Part shown: positions 1 through 8,205 of the stretch, piece by piece
How positions within the stretch are numbered: the first letter of the stretch is position 1
How the letters are laid out: every line of letters begins with the position of its first letter
Assembly: GCA_030411725.1 (NCBI GenBank)
Contig: MU839839.1
Coordinates: forward strand, 744,001-808,000
DNA length: 64,000 nt
DNA from: Echria macrotheca
Taxonomy: Eukaryota; Ascomycota; Sordariomycetes; Sordariales; Schizotheciaceae
Reading direction: 5' to 3'
Notes under the pieces: generated by a model
Seen by the model: the letters and a program-made list of their open reading frames with translations, nothing else
Told to the model about the DNA's origin: nothing
The model's database searches: none
Made by a program: the position numbers and the translations under genes

Positions 1-1
1 T

Positions 2-196
2 CCGGATTCAGACCTTTGGTCCGCTTTTGTAGGCGAGGTGGAAGCGTTGGGCGAAAGGGGTGTCACTGTCGCCATCTGGCCGATCCAACACACAGGAACT
101 CAAACCTTCACCAACGCTGTCTACACCGAAGCCGGCGAAAAAGCCAAAAGGCAACTGATTAAGCAGTTCATCGAGGTGAAATTAGTCCTGGAGTAG
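2..196 (+). CDS. C-terminal end of an RNase H-like protein (partial)
   Basis: The frame is open from the first full codon of the window to a TAG at 194-196, so this is the last 64 residues of a gene that begins upstream. The visible part contains SDLWSAFVGEVEALGERGV, then a hydrophobic strand (VTVAIWPI) and a region rich in Ala, Lys and Gln. By memory of the family this looks like the last helix and strand of a type-1 RNase H fold as found in fungal RNase H-domain proteins, where a DLW..L..EVE...RGV segment precedes a V.FW.I strand. No catalytic Asp/Glu can be judged in such a short piece. It could also come from the RNase H module of a retroelement, because an interspersed repeat lies just downstream. 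Confidence 0.4.
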   Translation, partial: PDSDLWSAFVGEVEALGERGVTVAIWPIQHTGTQTFTNAVYTEAGEKAKRQLIKQFIEVKLVLE

Positions 197-1340
197 CGGT
201 ACCTCGTAGTCCAACACGACAGCGACTTTTATGGTATGGATAGAGCATGGGGTCGTCAAAAGATAGCGTTTTGTTTTGTTGACGTAGCGAGCTCAATTCT
301 GGATTGTCCACTTATTTATGGTGTATTGATCCCTTGTCGAGATGCATTGTGCCTTGCTTAGTTTTGGAGTATAAATTAGAGTTCCTTTTGCGCCTCAAGA
401 GACTTGAGGCCCTATCCTGTTGCACACGTGCTAGGTGTCTCGGTTCATTTTGCAGGTGCACCAATGTCTTGTCTGGGTGCTTGTGGTTTCGATATATGAA
501 GGTGCTGCTAGGTAAGGTACCTAACCTGAGTCTGATCTCTTTGCTGCATGAACGAACACTTGGGTACATACATACAATATAAATACCGTGACATTGATTT
601 GATCGAGACGGCGTTTTATGAGCACGAGAAGCTTTCATTTGAAATGTGAATGTTTGTATTACAAACGCTAAGGGGTATTGTACCTTGGTTAGATAATGCC
701 CTTGGTACCTACACACACATCGAAAGTGAGAGAATAGGAAGATGAGGATATATAATCTACCTAACTTCCCAAACCAGACAAGATGAGCTAGATCTCTTGG
801 CACAAGACTTGGCATGTCTATAGACTAAACCCGAGGGAGGGTACCTTACCTTAGACTTAGATATTTGTACATGTAGGCTCGAAGTGCCCACTAGGCGTCT
901 GTGGCATACGTCTGGTTCTACATTATCACCATCAACATTACCACGTTCATCAACGCCATCGTCCCCTGGGCTCAGTGCATACCGCTAAGCAAGACGTGGA
1001 ATCCCACGGAGGACGGGTGGTGTTGGACGCCAGGGTTGGGAGTAAGATCTGGATCGCAATGGGAGAGTAACAACCGCTGGCATTATTAGGTAGGTAGGTA
1101 CTCAAGCCTCCATCGTCTCCTTGGAACAAATCGATGAGCTGCTAAGATTGCCTGTATAGCCCTATGTAACGAAACCCATGTGACCCCCTATCGCATCTCG
1201 TCCCTGACGCAAGCAAATAATAAACGTGGGCCTTACTCCTCCAAGGAGTTTGCAGCGCCCGGCCCGCCAGATTATATCGTACTGTACATCGTAAATTGTT
1301 AATATGGGACACTGCTTGACTCCGAAGTCGGACTCACATC
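197..1340. other. Intergenic, contains repeat copy A
   Basis: No convincing gene is seen. Short frames here lack introns, motifs and codon bias. The stretch contains one copy of an inverted dispersed repeat (340-846) and a TAGG tetranucleotide run near 1088-1100. Confidence 0.6.
340..846 (+). repeat. Dispersed repeat, copy A (inverted partner at 20400-20800)
   Basis: The reverse complement of this segment can be followed by eye along 20400-20800, for example through the block around CTAGCAGCACCTTCATATAT and the block around AGTCTTGTGCCAAG. Similarity is roughly 80-85% over aligned blocks. Copy A carries about 90 extra bases near 665-755. Several differences are C-to-T or G-to-A. No open frame is shared between the copies, so this is probably a non-coding or decayed element. 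Confidence 0.75.
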
Positions 1341-1391
1341 TTACAGTAGTCCGATGGTAACGTCCCCCTTGACTCTCGCATAGATTTCAAC
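1341..1391 (-). other. Alternative terminal exon (tandem copy of the last coding segment)
   Basis: On the minus strand this reads V-E-I-Y-A-R-V-K-G-D-V-T-I-G-L-L-stop, almost identical to the V-E-L-Y-A-R-V-K-G-D-V-T-I-G-L-M-stop just upstream. It is preceded by ATTATAG, a good 3' splice site. The upstream copy itself begins GTAGAA, usable as a 5' splice site. The two segments are therefore either a mutually exclusive exon pair or the trace of a 65-nt tandem duplication. Confidence 0.55.
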
Positions 1392-1405
1392 CTATAATGA
1401 AGAGA

Positions 1406-1783
1406 TTACATTAACCCGATTGTTACATCGCCTTTGACCCGGGCATAGAGTTCTACCTCCACCTCGAGGTCCAGCTCAATTTTGATCTTCAGACTGCTGT
1501 CCTTCTCGCCCACTTTCGCCGGCCGGTCCTTGATCCGGGACTGGTGGACCGGGACAATTCTCCTGCCGCCCCTTGTTGAGATCCGGGGCGGTGGTGAATA
1601 TTCATCACTCTCATATTCCTCCTCTCTGGTCGCCTTCTGCTGCCTCGCCAGGCTCTTTTGTTTGCGGCCGACTGCTTTGTTGTTGATGGAAGCAGCCTCG
1701 GACTGGGGCAGCTCGTCGTCGGTGGCGTCGACGTACTCTTGCTGGTCTCTGCGGATGTCATCATTAGCCTCGCGCCCTGGCAT
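1406..1783 (-). CDS. Small conserved fungal protein with a basic linker and a hydrophobic/acidic C-terminal motif
   Basis: 125 residues from the ATG at 1783. A longer frame runs upstream, but its extra 64 residues are Ser/Pro/Ile-rich and look like leader sequence. The N-terminal half is polar (acidic Gln/Glu/Asp segment, then Lys/Arg-rich with SPPPR). The C-terminus alternates charge and hydrophobicity (LKIKIELDLEVEVELYARVK) and ends GDVTIGLM. I recall similar tails, ending GDxTIGLL, in fungal hypothetical proteins, but no function is known to me. The last 16 codons are followed on the same strand by a second near-copy (1341-1391) behind an acceptor-like TATAG. Splicing out 1392-1456 (65 nt, GT...TATAG, phase 0) would give the same length of protein ending GLL instead of GLM. 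Confidence 0.6.
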   Translation of the reverse strand: MPGREANDDIRRDQQEYVDATDDELPQSEAASINNKAVGRKQKSLARQQKATREEEYESDEYSPPPRISTRGGRRIVPVHQSRIKDRPAKVGEKDSSLKIKIELDLEVEVELYARVKGDVTIGLM

Positions 1784-2062
1784 TGTTGCGAGCTGAGGAG
1801 AGAGGCAAGATTGTGAGAGGGGCCTACACTTGTTGAGACATGATGGATATAGGTAGATCGATCGATGATGGAAAGGTTGAGATGGATGGATCGGATCGGC
1901 GAGGATGCTGTTGGGGATTGATGGGTCGGTGAGGATAGGTACTGTGGAGAGTTGGGACAGCGATATGTTCAGCAATGGGTGAAATATGGACGGAACGCTT
2001 GCCTATCTTATAGATATTCAAGTTGAAATGTTTTTCTTTTGCTTGACTCGGGGCATAATCAG

Positions 2063-2127
2063 TGTCGTGTATAAGCGGGTACTAGGCTGTGCAATGGAAG
2101 GATGTCCTTTTTCCTTGCACACCACAA
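2063..2127 (+). repeat. 65-bp direct repeat, left copy
   Basis: Nearly identical to 3379-3442 in the same orientation (about 60 of 65 positions, one indel). The core includes GTGTATAAGCGGGTACTAGG and TTGCACACCACAA. The differences include CC versus TT inside a pyrimidine run. Confidence 0.85.
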
Positions 2128-2528
2128 TCAGGGGCTGTAAGGGGCTGCTGTGGTACCCAAGCCGGTCTCATAAACCTGTATTGGACACTCGCGTTTGCGC
2201 GTAAACCCGGATATACCACCACGCTCCCCCCATACGCTGCATTCAAAAGATGTCATGCACGGTAAACTTGGATATCACACTCAAACTGCGCTCGATAACC
2301 TGTATTTGAAACGCGGGTGTATGCAGCTTTCAAGGTGCTGGACATAACGCGTCATTCCCTGAGCCGTGTCTCACTCTCGCCGCATACCGAGTCAGTGACG
2401 ATGACGCGTTCCACTCACACAAGAATAATCAGCAAAGCGCCGCTTCCCCCCTCGCTGCGAGTCACTGGTTGTTGCAAATGTAAATTTCAACGAAATAAAC
2501 ACCAAATTCCAGCAGCAATCGAGCTATC

Positions 2529-3246
2529 ATGGTCCTGGGACTTCTCACAGCCATAGCGGCTTGCCCTGCGATCGTTGGTACTACCGAAGCCGTCCGCCAG
2601 GGCCAAAGAAAGAATTCCAAAGAAGTACATAGGGGCCTGAAATCGAATCTCATAGCATCGTGCGCTAGCACCTCACCCGGGGCAAGCGAGATCGATGGAC
2701 GTCCCGTAGTGCTACGCAACAACAAGGTATGTACCCACCTATTCTTGCCAAGAGACCCATGCTGCGCAGTAACCTGTGCCCTCGATCGCTAATCTGATTG
2801 CTAAAAAAACAAAGCTATACATCGCGGTAGCCACGGCCGAGGGTCAACAAGCCGACTCGTCTGCTGGGCATCCATTTGCAGGCTATTTCCTCCCTTTCCC
2901 GGACCAGGACTGGGGCCGTCAGGGAGAAGGGCTGGTCTCTACCATCGCCGACGAGCCTCCGCAATTGAACTGGATATATGTGGACGAAGAGACGTATGAG
3001 GTCAAATACGGCCTGCGGGTGGACGCTGAAGGCCACCTCGTCGGCCCGTGGGATTGCACCCGGATCGAAAAGAGGATCACCCTGGAGGGCTGGGAGGGGT
3101 TCACGGCCGTGGAGGAAGAGCCGCGCTCGTGGGCTCTCTATTTTGACCGAGATGACGATGGGCTGCAGGGAAAAGCGGTTGGGAAAAGGATTTTGGAAGT
3201 CGAGCTGACGAGGAAAGAGAGGCGAAAGCGCAAGGGGGACGAGTAA
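2529..3246 (+). CDS. Conserved fungal protein of unknown function (two exons)
   Basis: Exons 2529-2726 and 2815-3246 join in phase 0 across an 88-nt intron (GTATGT...CAAAG, branch GCTAATC near 2789) to give 209 residues. The N-terminus (MVLGLLTAIAACPAIVGTTE, then a basic RQGQRKNSKEVHRG stretch) matches a pattern I recall from many fungal hypothetical proteins that start MVLGLL and carry a basic patch. The second exon has a beta-rich core with GYFLPFPD, PPQLNWIYVDEETYEVKYG and GWEGFTAVEE, and a highly basic C-terminus (RKERRKRKG). The start is the first ATG in good context (ATCATGG). No catalytic motif is recognisable. The gene lies between two copies of a 65-bp direct repeat. Confidence 0.8.
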
Positions 3247-4043
3247 TCTGTAACACTCAGGGGTCCTCTGGCGGACTGGCTATAACGTTATTGAGGATGA
3301 GCGTGGACGGAAAGGTTTTACACTCCGTGTCTGCGAGGACGAGTCATGTTGTACGTGAGGAGTCTTGATGTTTGAACATGTCGTGTATAAGCGGGTACTA
3401 GGCTGTGCAGGGGAAGGATGTCTTTTTTCTTGCACACCACAAAACAAGGTTCAGTTTGTTTGAATCAGGGGAACACCTGCTAATAAAACCTGCGGTGTGA
3501 AGCCTGCTGATTTCTGCCAGCAGAGGCGATCATCACACTAACACTAGTAAAGGTATTGTGCTTACGCTGTCCGCATTGTCGTGAGATATATCACTGCAGG
3601 CGCAAAATACAGCCAAACATGTGGATTATACCACTATCTTCAATTATTGGCCGAAGCCCAGAGCATGCCTGTAGTGGAATGTCGTGAGCGCCGTTCCCCG
3701 TCCGGGTGATGTTGTTCGTTCCAACTTTGGTTGATCGCAAGGAGCATGCGGGCTTTTGGCTCATATCTGAAGCGCGTTCGTTATGATGTCATCGGCTTGT
3801 TTTCTCCTGAAGAATGCCAGCCGTACTGTGGATTGAAATGCTCATTTCCCTTGACCCCGTCAAACAGATATTGTGGCGCTCATCGACACTCTTCTGGATT
3901 AGCGTCATGAACAAAACAGACAAGTCGCGGTTTGGGACGCGGTCAAGTCGAGCAATAAAGAACGGGAATCCGGGACTGCGGTTTTGATCGCGTTCCGCTT
4001 GTCCTGCATCGATATGTCGGCGAAGGTGCGACTCGTCGCGACC
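3247..4043. other. Intergenic with right copy of the direct repeat
   Basis: No gene is seen. The 65-bp repeat copy lies at 3379-3442. The opposite-strand frame covering 3789-4259 overlaps a spliced secreted-protein gene and is treated as its shadow. Confidence 0.6.
3379..3442 (+). repeat. 65-bp direct repeat, right copy
   Basis: Second copy of the segment at 2063-2127, same orientation, about 1.3 kb apart, so that the two copies bracket the two-exon gene at 2529-3246. A short further match (AATCAGGGG) follows both copies at slightly different distances. Confidence 0.85.
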
Positions 4044-4928
4044 ATGCGGTCCCCGGCCATCCTCGTAGGTCTTGGCGCCATTCTCGTCGCAGCAAACACC
4101 GGATGTGACTTGGACAGCAAATGTGCCCGAGCAATCATCGACTCTGCTGGCCATGCAGGTCTCGGCATCCGCAGAGAAGACTGCAGCAAATTCCTCGAAA
4201 CCAATACCGCAGGAGCATCGTAAGTCTCGGGCTCTCCCGGTCGTCGTCACCACATGCATTCTGACGAGGCCATGTTTCTCGACAGGACGCTCCGAACCAC
4301 TGTCACGGCGGCGGCCATTACCGTCACGGTGACCCAGACAAGCACGGCTCCGTCCTCGACAACGACGATTCCCGTAGCGCCAATCCAGAAGCGCGCACCC
4401 GCCGGCTGCCGCAGCAGAAAACCCATCCCGACATATGCAACGGCCTGTGGTAATGCTGCCGAGTATGGCAGCGCCTGCTCGTGCTTGTTGGGAGTATCCA
4501 CGACGGTCGCCCTCGCCACTACGTCCACGTTCACGACGACACCCACCGTGACCATCACGCAGACTACCACGACGACCCCGATAGCCACAGTGACAGCAAC
4601 GCCGGAATCATCCTGCCCGGTGGCAAGCACGTGCAGTAACCAGATACCGTGCAGCGGGCTTTCAGAGGGCCAGGACTGTATCTGTTTCGCCAGCGCCGAT
4701 GGATCGCGCAATTATTGCATCGAGCCCAAGCCCTGTGTGGCGTGCCAGTTCGATTCAGACTGTCCAGCCGGCGACGTCTGCCTCAGCGCTGACACCTGCT
4801 GCGGGTTCCCGACGTGCGGGACCCTGGGCAGCTGTCCAAACAACGCCGTGCCGGCGAAGCTTTTCCGCCGGACGCATCGGGGCATGGGTCGGACAAGACA
4901 ACGAGTAGGGCAGACATACCGTTTGTAG
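4044..4928 (+). CDS. Secreted Thr-rich, Cys-rich protein (two exons)
   Basis: Exons 4044-4219 and 4286-4928 join in phase 2 across a 66-nt intron (GTAAGT...GACAG) to encode 272 residues. The start at 4044 (context ACCATGC) gives a signal peptide (RSPAILVGLGAILVAANTG); two further in-frame ATGs upstream would add only a non-hydrophobic leader. The mature part has a C...CARAI...DC motif, then a valine/threonine-rich stretch (TVTVTQTSTAPSSTTT and TSTFTTTPTVTITQTTTT) typical of O-mannosylated fungal wall proteins. A Cys-rich tail follows, with about 16 cysteines including CVACQFDSDC and CCGFPTCG. It is probably extracellular or wall-bound. No GPI signal is seen, because the last 25 residues are basic. 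The enzymatic function, if any, is unknown. Confidence 0.75.
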
Positions 4929-5080
4929 GAGCGAGGATTGCCAGCCGAGACGTGAATGTTATGCCTATTTACCGTAGGTATACCAGTCATGTACAATACA
5001 CGGCCATGACATATTGCACGCTTTTAATCCGGACCTGTATTGCCTGTATTGCGACGGCTTCGTCCCTGGTAAATCTCGCT

Positions 5081-5098
5081 GTACGGAGTACTCCGTAC
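5081..5098. promoter_or_regulatory. Perfect 18-bp palindrome with CGG-N6-CCG, upstream of the P450
   Basis: GTACGGAGTACTCCGTAC is its own reverse complement. It contains inverted CGG triplets separated by six bases, the known geometry for some Zn(II)2Cys6 dimers such as the Ppr1 class. It lies about 180 bp before the P450 start codon. That it acts as a binding site is inference. Confidence 0.4.
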
Positions 5099-5279
5099 GT
5101 GAGTTCCGAATTATCGTCTTGAGATTTGGCTAGACGGGATATCTCGGAGCAATGCCGACCAGCACCGGGAACTACCGGGTAGTAGGGGATATTAGAACTG
5201 AGGCACGTGTGCCCCGCGAAACATCAAAATTTCCTCACGAGTCTTTCCCCAGAACAACAGCAAAGGGACACAATCCGAC

Positions 5280-6941
5280 ATGTTTGCATTGGACTTCATT
5301 TCCAATCACCTGCTGGCCGTAGGAGCCGGCATCCCGGCCATATACTATGTGGTATCTGCCATCACAACCTGGTTCCGATTGCGCCATGTCCCGGGTCCGG
5401 CCCTGGCCTCCTTTTCCTACCTCTGGCTGATGCGCAACAACTTCTTCGGCATCTCGAGTTCTCAGCTGCTGGGCCTCAAGAAGTACGGATCCGTCGTGCG
5501 CATCGGGCCAAATTACGTCCTGACGGACGACCCGGCCGCGCTCCGCCGCATCTCGGGCGCCCGCAGCACCTACGGTCGCGACGCGTGGTGGACGGGCGTG
5601 CGGATCGACCCCCGCCAGGACAACATGCTCACCACCATGGACGTCGCGGCCCACGACCGGCTCAAGGCGCAGACGGCGGCCGGATACGGCGGACGCGACG
5701 GCGTCGACATCGAGCGCGGTCTCGACGTCCAGATCGGCAAGCTGAAAGCGCTGATCCGGCGGCATTACCTCTCGACCCCGACGCAGACGCGAGCTGCGGA
5801 TCTTGTGTGGATCATCCGCTTCTTCACCCTCGACGCGATAACTGCCCTGGCCTACGGCGAGCCGTTTGGCTATCTCGATGCCAATGAGGACCTCTTCGGC
5901 TTCAACAGGCAGGTCCAGGAGATGACCAAGCCGATGGCCGTCATGATCGACACGCCGGTCCTGCGGACGCTGATGAATTCTCCGCTGGGACCGCTTTTTG
6001 CGCCCAAGGTGACGGATAAGGCGGGTATGGGCAGACTGATTGCGTGAGTCCTGTGCGGGAACCGGCTCAACCATCTGACGCTAATCCCTGCTCATCTCGG
6101 TAGTATAGGACAGGAATTTGTCGCCAGCCAGTATCAGGACGAGTCCGGCGAGCACAAGGATATGGTGGTAGGTGAACAGCCAAAGATGGCGGTTACCAAA
6201 GCTGACGGCCGCAGGGATCTTTTATGCGCCATGGGCTCTCGCAGAAACAGTGTGAGGCCGAGTGTGTCGTGCAAGTCATCGCCGGGTCGGACACAACCGG
6301 CACAACCATTCGAACGGCGCTCTTGTTTACCCTCGTAACCCCTCGCATCTACAATCGCTTCATGGCCGAGGCAGAGGAGGGACTCAAGACCGGTGCGGTA
6401 TCTTCGCCTATAACGTACGACCAAGGCAAGAAGCTGCCATATCTACAGGTACCTATGAATGGAGATCTAGTCTAGGAGGTGTTGGCTCTAACATGACCAG
6501 GCCATCATCTACGAAGCGATCCGTATGCGCCCCCCGGCACTCTACGGCCACTTCAAGAGCGTCCCGCCGGGAGGCGACACCATCAACGGGGTTTTCCTGC
6601 CAGCCGGCACCGCCATCGGACACAACCTATTCGGCCTCATGATGTCAGAAGACATCTTTGGCGCAGACGCGCAGATCTTCCGGCCGGAGCGGTTTCTCGA
6701 GTGTGACACGCCCAAAAAAGCCGAGATGGAGCGGACGGTCGAGCTCGCGTTCGGCAGCGGGAAGTGGATGTGCGCCGGGAAGCTGGTCGCGTTCTCGCAG
6801 CTTACCAAGGTCGTCTTTGAGCTCTTGACGACGTTTGAGTATGAGTTTGTGCATCCGGGGAAGCCGTGGGAGGAGGAGTCGGCCATATTCTGGCAGCAGG
6901 CGAATATGTTGGTGAGGATAAGGGAGCGGGAGAGGTTGTAG
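5280..6941 (+). CDS. Cytochrome P450 monooxygenase, pisatin-demethylase-like (four exons)
   Basis: Exons 5280-6043, 6104-6167, 6215-6448 and 6501-6941 join in frame (introns of 60, 47 and 52 nt) to give 500 residues, a normal P450 length. A hydrophobic N-terminal anchor (about residues 10-30) is followed by the PGPALAS hinge, so the protein should sit on the ER membrane. The I-helix oxygen-binding motif AGSDTT is at about 299-304, the K-helix ExxR as EAIR at 359-362, and FRPERF follows. The haem loop is FGSGKWMCAGK with the thiolate Cys at about 445. The Arg usual two positions before that Cys is Trp here. Overall similarity is to the fungal pisatin demethylase/CYP57-type clan (inference from motif wording). 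The substrate cannot be read. The neighbouring Zn2Cys6 gene and the upstream CGG palindrome hint at local regulation. Confidence 0.88.
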
Positions 6942-7427
6942 GATCTCCAGGATGTCAGGAGAGACCGGTGGACAAAGTCTTCGCTCTATATGTACTATAT
7001 ATCTTTATGAAATCTCAACTTGATACCCCTTTTCTGTTGCTTTATCGAAAACAGCAATGCATCGTGGTGTTAAGGAGGGTGAATAGGCGGGCCGTATATA
7101 ACATTATAACTTGGCACCAAGTCTTGGCTGCTATTAAGTCTACTAGGTCCAGGGTCTCTGATACCAGGTATGTTGGTACCGAGACTACCTGGTAGTCTTC
7201 CGCCCACTCTGGCTCCGGATAAATCGTACCCCTACGCAGATATCCCAAGAGCAGCTTGACCAAACGGATACGCCCGACTTTACCCGTGCGTGACTGCATC
7301 TAACCTCGCAGCTCAAACTCCCTCACTATCACACACCTAGCTAACTTTATACCAAACCTCGCAACCGCCGTTGACTCGAAGTCACCACCACACTACCAGG
7401 TACACACACAACCGACCGTAACCCGCG
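6942..7427. other. Intergenic between P450 and the next frame
   Basis: No gene is seen. It holds the presumed P450 3' region and an A/C-rich leader just before the frame at 7428. Confidence 0.5.
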
Positions 7428-7874
7428 ATGCGTCTCCTCACTGCTATTACCACCCTCTCACTCCTCCAAGTCTCTGTCGGGGGCACATCATCCGCGCAGT
7501 CCCTGTCCCCGTCCCTGTCCCTGTCCCTCTCCCTCTCCCCAACCACCACCACAACCACCAACATTCCGAGTAGTAGCACAAGTACAACAACAACGACAAA
7601 ACCAACACCACCACCAAAAGAGACAGACCTCTGTCTCCAAAGAAAATTCCTGAGTGCACCGATATGCACCGACCTCGACCCTTCCCTGAGAAATACCACG
7701 CTGTCAGAGAGGGGGTGGAAGTGTTGTTGGGATATGGTTCTGTCTTTGCAGGGGAATCCGCATCTTTCGTATGTTTCTTCCTTTTCTCATTTGTTGGGGG
7801 ATCTAAGGGATGGGGTGGGGTGTTCTGGTGGGAAAGCGAAGATGGATGCTGATTTTTGGTGGTGGTTGATGTAG
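7428..7874 (+). CDS. Possible small secreted Ser/Thr-rich protein
   Basis: An open frame of 148 residues starts with a plausible signal peptide (RLLTAITTLSLLQVSVGG). A repeat-encoded SLSPSLSLSLSLSP tract follows, from CCCTGT/CCCTCT hexamers at about 7501-7540, then a Thr-rich stretch. A short segment with four cysteines comes next (DLC, PIC, KCCW). The last 40 residues are Trp/Gly-rich and less convincing. A GTATGT near 7770 could be a 5' splice site leading to another C-terminus, but no clear acceptor restores a frame. It may be a real effector-like secreted protein or a chance frame over low-complexity DNA. Confidence 0.35.
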   Translation: MRLLTAITTLSLLQVSVGGTSSAQSLSPSLSLSLSLSPTTTTTTNIPSSSTSTTTTTKPTPPPKETDLCLQRKFLSAPICTDLDPSLRNTTLSERGWKCCWDMVLSLQGNPHLSYVSSFSHLLGDLRDGVGCSGGKAKMDADFWWWLM

Positions 7875-8086
7875 AGCGTGGTTGAGGTTTGATGAGGTGG
7901 GGGATGTGGCTTTGCGGTGTTTATACCGTGGGGGGTGTGTTGTTGGGTTGTCGTTGTGATGCGGTTCTGGTGCGTGGAGGTGTCGGGGATGATGCAGTGG
8001 TAGGGGAGGGCCGTGAGGCAATGGGTGAGGTGTTGAAGATGGGTTTTGAACCGTTTGGTCGACTGTACCAAGACCTGGCTGCAAAG

Positions 8087-8182
8087 AAAGGGAGTCTCCC
8101 TGATGATGTTGAAGCGTGGTTGGTTGACTATCCTAGGAGTCGAGTGCGAGGGAAGGGGAGTCGCCCTAATGATGTTGAAGCG
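8087..8182. repeat. Two tandem 30-bp units, 66 bp apart
   Basis: The units at about 8087-8116 and 8153-8182 share GGGAGTC..CCCT followed by AATGATGTTGAAGCG or GATGATGTTGAAGCG, with four differences. They lie just beyond the 3' end of the Zn2Cys6 gene. A frame crossing them on the plus strand has no other support as a gene. Confidence 0.6.
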
Positions 8183-8205
8183 AACTGGGATGTATTCCTC
8201 ATGTA

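Noticed and set aside
304..815. Frames of 92 and 167 codons on both strands
   Set aside because: They lie inside a dispersed repeat whose other copy does not keep either frame open; no motif or splice structure.
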